Shown here in pieces: positions 17,121 to 25,582 of a stretch of 64,000 nucleotides of DNA. The DNA is from Thermopetrobacter sp964430935 (GTDB lineage: Bacteria > Pseudomonadota > Alphaproteobacteria > Rhizobiales > Aestuariivirgaceae): positions 1 through 64,000 of the forward strand of contig CAYSHK010000082.1 of the NCBI GenBank assembly GCA_964430935.1. Reading direction: 5' to 3'. The position numbers and the translations under genes were made by a program. A model generated the notes under the pieces. It was not told the DNA's origin, ran no database searches, and worked only from the letters and a program-made list of their open reading frames with translations. The first letter of the stretch is position 1; each line of letters opens with the position of its first letter.

Positions 17121-18465
17121 TGGTCATGCCCTCCACCAGCAGGGTGGGCGCGCTGTGGCCGCTGCGGAATTCCAGATCGTCAGCCGGCGTTACATGCAGG
17201 AACATGTCGCGCAGATTGCCCGCGATGGTCACCTCGCTGACGGGGTGGACGATCTCGCCGTTCTCGATCCAGAACCCGGAAGCGCCGCGCGAGTAGTCGC
17301 CGGTCACCTCGTTGACCCCCATGCCGATGAGCTCCGTCACCAGCAGTCCGCGCTTCACCGAGCCCATGAGATCCCGGGGCGAGGCCGAGCCCGCGGCGAT
17401 GTGGAAATTGGTGGCCGCCGGAGCCGGGGGCGACGCCAGACGGCGCGAGGCGCGCGCGTTGCTCTTCAGACCGAGCTGCCGGGCGGATGCCAGATCCAGA
17501 ATCCATGCCCGGAGAATTCCGTCGGAGACGACCTCGAGCCTTTCCGGAAGCAGCCCCTCGCCGTCGAACGGTTTGGAGGCCGGTCCACGGAGCATGTGGG
17601 GATCGTCCATGACATGGACGCCCTCCGGGAGGATGCGGCTGTCCATGCAGTCCTTGAGGAAGCTGGCGCCGCGGGCGATGCTGCGCCCGTTGACGGCCGA
17701 GGCCAGATGCCCGGCCAGGGAACCGGCGATGCGCCGTTCGAAGATGACGGGGGCGCCGGTCATGGATTCCGGCTTGCGGGGGTTCAGCCTGCGCACGGTG
17801 CGCTCCCCCGCCTCGCGCCCCACCTCCTCCGGATCCTTCAGATCCGAAAGATGGGACTTCATGTCGTATTCGTAGTCGCGCTGCATCTCCGTCCCCTCGC
17901 CGGCGATGACGGCCGCGGAGACGCCGTATCCGGTGCGGCCGTAGCCGCCGCAGAAACCGTTGCTGACGGCAAGGTAGACGAAACTGCGGGACGCGGAGGC
18001 ACCGGCTCCGGCCGATTTCGTGACGCCCGGCACGGCCAAGGCCGCCGCTTCGCAGGCCAGCGCCATCTCCTCCAACCGCTTCCCGTCGATGGAGAAATCG
18101 TCCATGAGATCGAGATCCGGCCAGTCGCGGGCGATCTCCTCGGGCTCCGCAGGCCCGGCATAGGGATCCTCCGGTGCCGCCTTCGCCATGGCCACGGCCC
18201 GCTCCGCCGCTTCGTCCATGTCGGCCCGGGCGGGATCCCCGAGGGAAACCACGGCCTGCCGCCTGCCGACCATGACCCGCAGGCCGAGGGAGGCGCCGTC
18301 GGAGCGCTCCAGATGTTCCAGCGCCCCTTCCCGCACCTCGATCTCCACGCTCTCGCCGCCGGTGATCAGGACATCCGCGGCATCGGCACCAGCGCGGCTG
18401 GCCGCCTTCATCGCACGGGCCGCCATGTGCTGGAATTCCTGCATCAGCTTTCCGGTGTCGGTCAT
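17107..18465 (-). CDS. pmbA: TldD/PmbA family protein, PmbA subunit
   Basis: A 452-residue protein. PmbA (TldE) partners TldD in a heterodimeric metalloprotease that removes leader peptides and helps degrade antitoxins; PmbA itself lacks the metal-binding HExxxH, and none is seen here. Family features are DVLITGGESVEIEVREGALE near the N-terminus, SDGASLGLRVMVGRRQAVVS, and near the C-terminus GVNEVTGDYSRGASGFWIENG and VSEVTIAGNLRDMF. It lies 25 bases after ubiA on the same strand and overlaps cysQ. tldD is not in the window. Confidence 0.93.
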   Translation of the reverse strand: MTDTGKLMQEFQHMAARAMKAASRAGADAADVLITGGESVEIEVREGALEHLERSDGASLGLRVMVGRRQAVVSLGDPARADMDEAAERAVAMAKAAPEDPYAGPAEPEEIARDWPDLDLMDDFSIDGKRLEEMALACEAAALAVPGVTKSAGAGASASRSFVYLAVSNGFCGGYGRTGYGVSAAVIAGEGTEMQRDYEYDMKSHLSDLKDPEEVGREAGERTVRRLNPRKPESMTGAPVIFERRIAGSLAGHLASAVNGRSIARGASFLKDCMDSRILPEGVHVMDDPHMLRGPASKPFDGEGLLPERLEVVSDGILRAWILDLASARQLGLKSNARASRRLASPPAPAATNFHIAAGSASPRDLMGSVKRGLLVTELIGMGVNEVTGDYSRGASGFWIENGEIVHPVSEVTIAGNLRDMFLHVTPADDLEFRSGHSAPTLLVEGMTIAGR

Positions 18466-18490
18466 GTCCGTGGGTATCCCGTCTTCGGTT

Positions 18491-19441
18491 TCAGAAAATC
18501 GCGTCCAGTACCGCCCCGGCGAAAATCAGCAGGCCGAAATCGCGGTTCGCACGGAACAGCCTGAGGCAGGTGGAAGGGTCGTGGATGTCCAGCAGGCGCA
18601 GCTGCCACAGCCCGTGCAGGGCCGCGGCGGCGACGCCCAGATAGTAGATCGGCCCGGCACCGGCCAGCCAGCCGGCCAGCGCGAACAGCCCGATGGCGAG
18701 GGTCAGGAACACCGCCAGCCACTGCGGCGTCCTTTCACCCAGCCGCAGGGCCGTGGACTTCACGCCGACCAGAAGGTCGTCCTCCCGGTCCTGATGGGCG
18801 TAGATGGTGTCGTAGGAGAGCGTCCAGAAGATCCCTCCCGCATACAGGGCGAGCGCCGGCCACTCCACCGCGCCACGCGCGGCCGCCCAGCCAAGAACGG
18901 CTCCCCAGTTGAAGGCGAGGCCCAGAAAGACCTGCGGCCAGTAGGTGTAGCGCTTCATATGGGGATAGACCAGCACCAGACCGAGGGAGGCGATGCCCAG
19001 AAGGATCGCCTCGCGGTTCAGCTGCAGAAGCACCACGAGTCCGACCAGCGCCAGCCCGCCCAGGAAGATCCATGCCTGCCGCAGACCGACCTGGCCGGAC
19101 GGCAGAGGCCGGAAACGCGTGCGTTCCACGCGGGCGTCCAGATCCCGGTCCACGATGTCGTTGTACACGCAGCCGGCACCGCGCATGACCACCGCTCCGA
19201 CGAGAAACAGCGCCAGCAGCTTCAGGTCCGGCATGCGCCGCCCCGAAGCCACGGCGGCCAGGGCGATGGCCCACCAGCCCGGCAGCAGAAGCAGCCACCA
19301 GCCGATGGGACGCTCCAGGCGCATCAGACGCGCATAGGGCCGCGCGCCCGCGGGCAGCAGCCGCTCGCTCCAGTGATCGGGCAGCGCGTCCGCGACACGC
19401 ATGTCCGCCTTGTTTTCCGGTTGTGCTTCAGGCCGTGTCAT
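18491..19441 (-). CDS. ubiA: 4-hydroxybenzoate polyprenyltransferase
   Basis: A 316-residue integral membrane protein that attaches the polyprenyl tail to 4-hydroxybenzoate in ubiquinone synthesis. The two prenyl-diphosphate/Mg motifs are NDIVDRDLDARVERTRFRPL (near residue 98) and DTIYAHQDREDD (near residue 215). Around eight to nine hydrophobic segments are visible, beginning with WWLLLLPGWWAIALAAVA. Its presence shows a ubiquinone-based respiratory chain and complements the polyprenyl synthetase at 56-57 kb. It is the first gene of the operon with pmbA, cysQ and the DUF4170 gene, and diverges from rsmE across 78 bases. Confidence 0.95.
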   Translation of the reverse strand: MTRPEAQPENKADMRVADALPDHWSERLLPAGARPYARLMRLERPIGWWLLLLPGWWAIALAAVASGRRMPDLKLLALFLVGAVVMRGAGCVYNDIVDRDLDARVERTRFRPLPSGQVGLRQAWIFLGGLALVGLVVLLQLNREAILLGIASLGLVLVYPHMKRYTYWPQVFLGLAFNWGAVLGWAAARGAVEWPALALYAGGIFWTLSYDTIYAHQDREDDLLVGVKSTALRLGERTPQWLAVFLTLAIGLFALAGWLAGAGPIYYLGVAAAALHGLWQLRLLDIHDPSTCLRLFRANRDFGLLIFAGAVLDAIF

Positions 19442-19519
19442 ACTGCCGTTTCATTAGCGCGATTGCCTGCCCCGCGCAATTGCGTTGCGCGTCGCGGCGG
19501 GGCGCATTATGTCTGCCCC

Positions 19520-20254
19520 ATGACCACGCTCGCACGCATTCCCCGGCTCCACGCGGAAGCCCGCCTCGGCTCCGGCGCCACGGTGGTGCCGGACCGGGGG
19601 CAATGCCACTACCTGCTGCATGTCATGCGGCTCGGCGAGGGCGGCCGCGCGCGGCTGTTCAACGGCCGGGACGGGGAATGGCTGTGCACCCTCACCCGCG
19701 CCGGCAAGCGCTGCGAGCTGACCTGCGACGAAAAGCTCGCCGATCCCGCGCCGCCCCCGGACATCGACTACGTGTTCGCGCCGCTGAAGCACGCGCGGCT
19801 GGACTACATGGCGCAGAAGGCCACGGAAATGGGGGTGCGCCGGCTGCGTCCGGTGTTCACCGACCACACGGTGCCGAAACGGGTCAACACCGCGCGGCTG
19901 CGGGCCAACGCCATAGAGGCGGCCGAACAGTGCAATCTCGTTTTCGTCCCCGAGGTTCTGGAACCGGTGCGGCTCGACCGCCTGCTGGAGGAATGGCCGC
20001 GGGAACGCCGGATCATCCACTGCGACGAATCCGCGGAGGTGGGGAACCCCGTGGAAGCGCTGCGGAACATTCCGGAGGGACCGCTCGCCGTGCTCATCGG
20101 ACCGGAGGGCGGATTTTCGGATCGTGAAAGAGCGCTTCTGCGCGGGTTGCCGTTCGTGCACCGCATATCCCTCGGGCCGCGCATCATGCGGGCGGACACC
20201 GCGGCGGTGGCCGCGCTGGCCGTCGTGCAGTCGGTGCTCGGCGACTGGAAATGA
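19520..20254 (+). CDS. rsmE: 16S rRNA (uracil-1498-N3)-methyltransferase
   Basis: A 244-residue SPOUT-class methyltransferase that modifies U1498 of 16S rRNA. Family features are the N-terminal PUA-like part with HYLLHVMRLGEG, YVFAPLKHARLDYMAQKATE, then VRRLRPVFTDHTV, and the C-terminal knot with VLIGPEGGFSDRERALL and LGPRIMRADTAAVAAL. The start at 19520 is the first ATG where homology begins; no strong Shine-Dalgarno sequence is visible. gshA follows 76 bases later on the same strand, the usual alphaproteobacterial order. Confidence 0.95.
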   Translation: MTTLARIPRLHAEARLGSGATVVPDRGQCHYLLHVMRLGEGGRARLFNGRDGEWLCTLTRAGKRCELTCDEKLADPAPPPDIDYVFAPLKHARLDYMAQKATEMGVRRLRPVFTDHTVPKRVNTARLRANAIEAAEQCNLVFVPEVLEPVRLDRLLEEWPRERRIIHCDESAEVGNPVEALRNIPEGPLAVLIGPEGGFSDRERALLRGLPFVHRISLGPRIMRADTAAVAALAVVQSVLGDWK

Positions 20255-20330
20255 TGCGGGAAACCATATTGCGTCCTCCCCCGCGCGCAATTACAAGATG
20301 GCCTGACATGGACGTTGGGGGATCTCCGCC

Positions 20331-21683
20331 TTGGACAGCACGGACCTGATCAGCGGCCGGGAGCCGCTCGTCGCCTTTCTGGAAGCGGGATGCAAACCGC
20401 CCGAGGACTGGCGCATAGGCACAGAACACGAGAAGTTTCCCTTCCTCACGGACACCCTGGAACCCGTGCCGTACGACGGTCCGCGTTCCATCCGCGCCCT
20501 GCTGGAGGGATTGCGCGAGCGGCACGGCTGGGAGCCGATCATGGAGGGCGGGCAGATCATCGGCCTGAAAGGCCGGATCGGCTCCATCACGCTGGAGCCG
20601 GGCGGGCAGTTCGAGCTATCCGGAGGGGCGGTGGCCAACCTCCACGAGACCTGCGAGGAGGTGCACGATCATCTCGCGCACGTCCGGCAGATCGGCGACC
20701 GTCTGGGAATAGGCTTCCTCGGCATGGGCTTCTCGCCCCTTTGGAGCCTGGAGGAAACTCCGACCATGCCGAAGGGGCGGTACCGCATCATGCGCGAATA
20801 CATGAAACGCACCGGGCGTCTGGGCCGGGACATGATGTTCCGTTCGGCAACGGTCCAGGTCAATCTCGACTTCTCGTCCGAGTCGGACATGGTGCGGAAA
20901 ATGCGCGTCTCCCTGGCTCTGCAGCCGGTGGTGACGGCGCTTTTCGCCAATTCGCCCTTCACCGAGGGGCGGCCGAACGGCTATCTCTCGTATCGTTCCG
21001 CGATCTGGCTGGACACCGACGCCGACCGCACGGGGATGCTGCCGTTCGCCTTCGAGGACGGTTTCGGATTCGAGCGCTACGTGGACTACGCCCTCGACGT
21101 GCCCATGTACTTCGTCCACCGCAACGGCGAATACATCGACGCGACGGGACAGTCGTTCCGGGATTTCATGGAAGGCCGACTGCCCGCCCTGCCCGGCGAG
21201 CTCCCGACCCTGAAGGACTGGGAGGACCACCTCTCGACGATCTTTCCCGAAGTGCGCCTGAAGCAGTTCCTGGAGATGCGCGGAGCCGATTCCGGGCCAT
21301 GGCGGACGCTGTGCGCCCTGCCGGCCCTGTGGACCGGCCTGCTCTACGACTCCGGCGCGCTGGACGCCGCGTGGGATCTGGTCCGGGACTGGACGGCGGA
21401 GGACCGGCAGAAGCTGCGCGAGGACGTGCCGAAACTGGCGCTGAAGGCGGAAGTGCGCGGGCGCAGCGTGCGCGACATCGCCCGCGACTGCCTGGAGATC
21501 GCCCGCCGCACGCTGGATTCGCGCGACATCGTCGGCTGCAAGAATCTCAACGAGACCCGCTTCCTGGACGTTCTCGACGAGATCGTCGATGCGGGCCGCA
21601 CCCACGCGGAGGAGCTTCTGGCGCTCTATCACGGGCGCTGGAACGGCGACGTCACCCACGTGTTCCGGGATTTCGCCTTCTAG
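20331..21683 (+). CDS. gshA: glutamate-cysteine ligase, plant/alphaproteobacterial type
   Basis: A 450-residue ATP-dependent enzyme joining glutamate and cysteine, the first step of glutathione synthesis. It belongs to the plant-like GCS2 branch used by alphaproteobacteria and begins with a TTG codon (20331), preceded by GGGGGATC. Visible family motifs are IGTEHEKFPF, MEGGQIIGLKG, SITLEPGGQFELSGG, GMGFSPLW and MKRTGRLGRDMMFRSATVQV. The C-terminus ends in FRDFAF. Glutathione implies aerobic or microaerobic redox defence, consistent with sodB and msrB in the window. No gshB is present here. Confidence 0.95.
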   Translation: MDSTDLISGREPLVAFLEAGCKPPEDWRIGTEHEKFPFLTDTLEPVPYDGPRSIRALLEGLRERHGWEPIMEGGQIIGLKGRIGSITLEPGGQFELSGGAVANLHETCEEVHDHLAHVRQIGDRLGIGFLGMGFSPLWSLEETPTMPKGRYRIMREYMKRTGRLGRDMMFRSATVQVNLDFSSESDMVRKMRVSLALQPVVTALFANSPFTEGRPNGYLSYRSAIWLDTDADRTGMLPFAFEDGFGFERYVDYALDVPMYFVHRNGEYIDATGQSFRDFMEGRLPALPGELPTLKDWEDHLSTIFPEVRLKQFLEMRGADSGPWRTLCALPALWTGLLYDSGALDAAWDLVRDWTAEDRQKLREDVPKLALKAEVRGRSVRDIARDCLEIARRTLDSRDIVGCKNLNETRFLDVLDEIVDAGRTHAEELLALYHGRWNGDVTHVFRDFAF

Positions 21684-21711
21684 CCACGGGGTGGTCCGGC
21701 GGCGGAACCGC

Positions 21712-22893
21712 TCAGCAGCGGAACGCCTGAATGCCCGTCTGGGCGCGTCCGAGAATCAGCGCATGCATGTCCTCGGTGCCCTCGTAGGTATTGACGGCCT
21801 CCAGGTTCACCATGTGACGCATCACCGGGAATTCGTCGGAAATGCCGTTGCCGCCCAGCATGTCGCGGGCGTCGCGGGCGATGGCCAGCGCCTTGCGGCA
21901 ATTGTTCCGCTTCATGAGGGATATGGCGGGAGGCGCGAGACGCCCCTCGTCCAGTCCCCGCCCCAGCATCAGGCAGCCGGAGAGCCCCACGGCGATCTCC
22001 GTCTGCATGTCGGCCAGCTTGCGCTGGACAAGCTGGTTCGCGGCCAGCGGACGGCCGAACTGCCTTCTGTCCAGAACGTATTCCCGCGCCGCGTGCCAGC
22101 AGGCCTCGGCGGCGCCCATGGCGCCCCACGCGATGCCGTAGCGCGCCTTGTTCAGGCAGCCGAACGGTCCCTTCAGACCGGCGACACCGGGCAGAATCGC
22201 GTCGGCGGGGACCTCCACTCCGTCGAGCACGATCTCGCCGGTGAGAGAGGCCCGCAGGGAGAGCTTGTTGGCGATCTTAGGAGCCGAATAGCCGGGCAGT
22301 CCCGCCTCGACGACGAATCCCCGGATGGCGTCGTCCTCGTCGGCCAGCTTCGCCCAGACGATGGCGATGTCCGCGATGGGGGAATTGGTGATCCACATTT
22401 TCGTGCCGTTCAGCACGTAGCCCTTTTCCGTGCGGCGGGCACGCGTCTTCATCGACGCGGGATCCGAACCGGCATCCGGCTCGGTCAGACCGAAACAGCC
22501 GATCAGCTCCCCCGTGGCCAGCTTCGGCAGGTATTTCCGCTTCTGCTCCTCCGTGCCATAGGCCTCGATGGGATGCATCACCAGCGAGTTCTGCACGCTC
22601 ATGGCCGAACGGAAACCGGAGTCGACGCGCTCCACCTCCCTGGCCGCCAGACCGTAGGCGACATGCCCCAGACCGGCGCCGCCGTAGCGGGGATCCGTCA
22701 TGATGCCGAGCAGCCCCATCTCGCCCATCCCGCGCATGATCTCCAGGTCGAAGGTCTCGTTCCGGAATCCCTCGACGACGCGCGGCGCCAGCTCGCCGGC
22801 GGCGAATTCCGCCACGGCGTCGCGGATCATGATCTCCTCCTCGCTCAGATGGGCCTCCAGCCCCAGCGGATCGCTCCAGTCGAAATCCTGCAT
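21712..22893 (-). CDS. glutaryl-CoA dehydrogenase (acyl-CoA dehydrogenase family)
   Basis: A 393-residue flavoenzyme that dehydrogenates and decarboxylates glutaryl-CoA to crotonyl-CoA in lysine, tryptophan and aromatic-compound breakdown. Typical features are IGCFGLTEPDAGSDP, KMWITNSPIADIAIVWAK, RYGIAWGAMGAAEACW, RRQFGRPLAANQLVQ, and TYEGTEDMHALILGRA with the catalytic glutamate. The ATG at 22893 has AAGGGAG six bases upstream and matches the family start. It stands alone and is convergent to gshA. It may feed the benzoyl-CoA or aromatic route suggested by the ior/paaK operon, but that is inference. Confidence 0.9.
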   Translation of the reverse strand: MQDFDWSDPLGLEAHLSEEEIMIRDAVAEFAAGELAPRVVEGFRNETFDLEIMRGMGEMGLLGIMTDPRYGGAGLGHVAYGLAAREVERVDSGFRSAMSVQNSLVMHPIEAYGTEEQKRKYLPKLATGELIGCFGLTEPDAGSDPASMKTRARRTEKGYVLNGTKMWITNSPIADIAIVWAKLADEDDAIRGFVVEAGLPGYSAPKIANKLSLRASLTGEIVLDGVEVPADAILPGVAGLKGPFGCLNKARYGIAWGAMGAAEACWHAAREYVLDRRQFGRPLAANQLVQRKLADMQTEIAVGLSGCLMLGRGLDEGRLAPPAISLMKRNNCRKALAIARDARDMLGGNGISDEFPVMRHMVNLEAVNTYEGTEDMHALILGRAQTGIQAFRC

Positions 22894-23034
22894 CTGACGG
22901 CTCCCTTCATCGTTCGCGTGTGCGGAAGGATGCGCCGCCTCCACGCACATGGCAAGACATTCCGGGGTCGGACTTTTGGATGGGTCCAGCGGGAGCCGGC
23001 GCATGCCGCCAGCGGAGGACCGCCAGCCTCGCCG

Positions 23035-24069
23035 CTAGAGCCGGCCTCCGGCCTGAAGACGGCCCAGGGGATAGGCCGTCATGGGATCCTCCCGCTCCAG
23101 AGCCTCCAGACGGCGGACGATCTCGGCCACGTCGGCATTCATGCGGGTGACGAGTTCGTCCACGGAACAGAATTTCTCGTCGGGGCGGACGAAGGAGACG
23201 AAATCCACCAGCAGACGCCGGCCGTAGAGGTCTCCCTCGAAATCGGGCAGGTAGACCTCGAGGAAACGTTCGTGGGTGTCGAAGGTGGGCCGGGTTCCGA
23301 TGTAGCCCGCGCCGCGCCAGCCGGAAGGATGCGGCATGGGCGGCAGGTCGCCGGCGGATGAGCCGTCCGCCAGGCGCACGCGCATCGCGTAGATGCCCTC
23401 GCGCGGCTCGCATCCCTTCGGCAGCCGGATGTTGGCGGTGGGGAAGCCGATCTCCCGGCCGCGCCGGTCGCCCCGCACCACTTCGCCCTCGACCATCCAC
23501 CAGTATCCCAGCTCGTGCGCCGCGCGCCGCACGTGTCCGTGCCGCAGATGCGCCCGGATGGAGGAGGACGAGAAGGGGGCCACGCCGTCGTCGTCGGTGA
23601 CCTGCTCGATCACCGTCACGCCGAAACCGTACTTTCCGCCCAGCTCGCGCATGAGCTGGGGATTTCCCTTGCGGCCGTGGCCGAAATGGAAATCGTAGCC
23701 GGTGATGACGTGGGCCACCGCCATGCGTTCCACCAGATAGAGACGGACGAATTCCTCGGCCTCCAGGACCGCCATCTCCCGGGAGAACGGCAGGACGGAG
23801 ACGAAACCGCCGCCCAGCCCGCCCAGCAGACGGGTCTTCATGGGAAGGGGCGTGAGACGGAAAACCGGTTCGTCCGGCCGGAAGAGATCCCTCGGATGCG
23901 GCTCCAGGGTCATCATGCCCCATCCGGTTCCGCGCCGCTCCGCCTCCTCGCGGGCGGCCTGGAGAAGCTGCTGGTGACCGCGATGGACACCGTCGAAATT
24001 TCCGATGGCCACCACGGCTCCGCGTGCGGCATCCGGCGTGTCGCCGTCTATGGTGAACTGCATCGTCAT
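23035..24069 (-). CDS. ribF: bifunctional riboflavin kinase / FAD synthetase
   Basis: A protein of about 344 residues that phosphorylates riboflavin to FMN and adenylates FMN to FAD. The N-terminal nucleotidyltransferase domain shows VAIGNFDGVHRGHQQLL, VITGYDFHFGHGRKG and SSSSIRAHLRHG; the C-terminal kinase domain shows REIGFPTANIRL and VYLPDFEGDLYG. I chose the ATG at 24069 because homology starts just after it; 24114 is an alternative that would overlap the MaoC gene. It is the last gene of a coupled HAD-MaoC-ribF operon. Together with the HTH-RibB fusion it is the flavin-synthesis content of the window. Confidence 0.94.
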   Translation of the reverse strand: MTMQFTIDGDTPDAARGAVVAIGNFDGVHRGHQQLLQAAREEAERRGTGWGMMTLEPHPRDLFRPDEPVFRLTPLPMKTRLLGGLGGGFVSVLPFSREMAVLEAEEFVRLYLVERMAVAHVITGYDFHFGHGRKGNPQLMRELGGKYGFGVTVIEQVTDDDGVAPFSSSSIRAHLRHGHVRRAAHELGYWWMVEGEVVRGDRRGREIGFPTANIRLPKGCEPREGIYAMRVRLADGSSAGDLPPMPHPSGWRGAGYIGTRPTFDTHERFLEVYLPDFEGDLYGRRLLVDFVSFVRPDEKFCSVDELVTRMNADVAEIVRRLEALEREDPMTAYPLGRLQAGGRL

Positions 24070-24106
24070 GTTCGGCGATATCCCCGTTTCCACCCGTTGC
24101 GGACGT

Positions 24107-24538
24107 TCATCCATTCCGCGACGGAGCCAGCACCACGGCCTCGCCCCGCAGCACCACCCTGTCGCCCACCAGGCACCGGGTGGCCAGCGTGACGCGCTTC
24201 CTGCGCGCATCCACGGACGAGACCTCCACCTCCGCCGTCACCGTGTCGCCGATGAAGACCGGCGCGCGGAACTGGATCGACTGGGAGACGTAGACCGCCC
24301 CCTTTCCCGGCAGGCGCGTCCCCAGCACCGCGGAGATCAGCGAGGCCGTCAGCATGCCGTGCACGACGCGCCAGCCGAAGACGGTCGTCGCGGCGAACCC
24401 GTCATCCAGATGGGCGGGATTGACGTCCCCCGTGACACGGGCGAAGGTTTCGACCTCCTCCTCGCCGAAAGCGCGGCTCAGGGACGCCTTCATGCCCGGC
24501 TCGATATCCTCGACGAACACCTGCGCGATCCCGCTCAT
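24107..24538 (-). CDS. MaoC-like (R)-enoyl-CoA hydratase
   Basis: A 143-residue single hot-dog-fold protein. The family core is SRAFGEEEVETFARVTGDVN, PAHLDDGFAATT with the catalytic Asp and His, then RVVHGMLTASLISAVLGTRLPG. Such proteins hydrate trans-2-enoyl-CoA to (R)-3-hydroxyacyl-CoA (PhaJ type), feeding PHA or fatty-acid metabolism. The ATG at 24538 overlaps the stop of the upstream HAD gene by four bases. Substrate length cannot be judged from sequence. Confidence 0.9.
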   Translation of the reverse strand: MSGIAQVFVEDIEPGMKASLSRAFGEEEVETFARVTGDVNPAHLDDGFAATTVFGWRVVHGMLTASLISAVLGTRLPGKGAVYVSQSIQFRAPVFIGDTVTAEVEVSSVDARRKRVTLATRCLVGDRVVLRGEAVVLAPSRNG

Positions 24539-25431
24539 GACCGTTCTCCCTTCCATACGAGGCGCTCCATCACCCCCACCAGGTCCAGCCCCGGCGCCTC
24601 CTCCTCCAGCCGGGAGAGAACGGCCGGAAGCCCTCCCGTCCTCAATTCTTCATGATGGACGCCCGTCGCTATGTAAAGAGCGGCGATTCCGAAGTTGCGC
24701 GCGCCCTTCATGTCCGTGGCCATGCCGTCGCCGATGGCCAGAATCTCCGTCTTCTCCACACGGCGCCCGGCGGCCGCGACGGCCCGCTTCAGACATTCCT
24801 CGTAGATGGGAGAGAAGGGCTTTCCCGCCATGACGACATTGCCGCCGAGCTCCTCGTAGATGGCGGCGAGCGCACCGCCGCACGGAATGATGCGGTCGCC
24901 GTGCTGGACCTTCAGGTCGGGATTGGCGCAGACCATGTCGATCCCGCGCCGGGCCAGGCCGGCCAGCAGATCGCGGTATTCCTCCGGCTGCTCCGTCCGG
25001 TCGTCGTAGAGGCCGGAACAGAGCACGATCTCCGCCTCCTCCGGGCCGGTGATCTCCACGGGCAGCCCCTCGCGCAGACGGCGGTCCTTCTCCGGCCCGA
25101 GATGGAAGACCTTCGCCCCTTCGCGGGCGGAGACGACGGCGCGCGTCACGTCGCCGGAGGTCACGATGTCGTCCCATGCGGCACGGGGCACCTTCAGACC
25201 GTCCAGCTGCTCGATGAGCGCCGGGCGGGGGCGCGGCGAATTGGTGATGAAGACGACGACCCCGCCCGCCTCCCGATGCCGGACGAGGGCGTCGCAGGCG
25301 GCCATGTCGGCCCGCACGCCGTTGTGCACAACGCCCCAGATGTCGCAGAACCAGACCGGAAAACGCGGCGACAGGGGCGCCACGTCATCCAGGAGGGCGA
25401 CCCGCTCGCCGGAGGATGCGTCCTTCGTCAT
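24535..25431 (-). CDS. HAD-superfamily hydrolase, class IIA (TIGR01459 type)
   Basis: A 298-residue phosphatase-like protein of an alphaproteobacterial HAD-IIA family near NagD and phosphoglycolate phosphatase. Motif I is FCDIWGVVHNG, motif II VVFITNSPRP, the lysine motif lies in MAGKPFSPIYEECL, and motif IV is AIGDGMATDMKGARNFG. The second aspartate of the usual DxD is replaced by tryptophan (DIW), which casts some doubt on simple phosphatase catalysis, although this substitution is typical of the subfamily. The physiological substrate is unknown. It is the first gene of the operon with MaoC and ribF; the ATG at 25431 is preferred over one at 25473. Confidence 0.87.
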   Translation of the reverse strand: MTKDASSGERVALLDDVAPLSPRFPVWFCDIWGVVHNGVRADMAACDALVRHREAGGVVVFITNSPRPRPALIEQLDGLKVPRAAWDDIVTSGDVTRAVVSAREGAKVFHLGPEKDRRLREGLPVEITGPEEAEIVLCSGLYDDRTEQPEEYRDLLAGLARRGIDMVCANPDLKVQHGDRIIPCGGALAAIYEELGGNVVMAGKPFSPIYEECLKRAVAAAGRRVEKTEILAIGDGMATDMKGARNFGIAALYIATGVHHEELRTGGLPAVLSRLEEEAPGLDLVGVMERLVWKGERS

Positions 25432-25582
25432 GGGAGAAATGTTCCGACACCCTGAGCAGTTCTCCGGCCACATGTCCGGGGAATCCCCTCCGGAACACGC
25501 GGGACCGGCGTGTGGTGTCTTGATGCGGCAAGGACGCCCCTTCCGTCAAGAGGCCGCTCCACGTGACCGCGCCACGATGGCG

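Noticed and set aside
24112..24114. Alternative ribF start overlapping the MaoC gene
   Set aside because: Possible, but family N-termini begin close to the ATG at 24069; kept only as an alternative.
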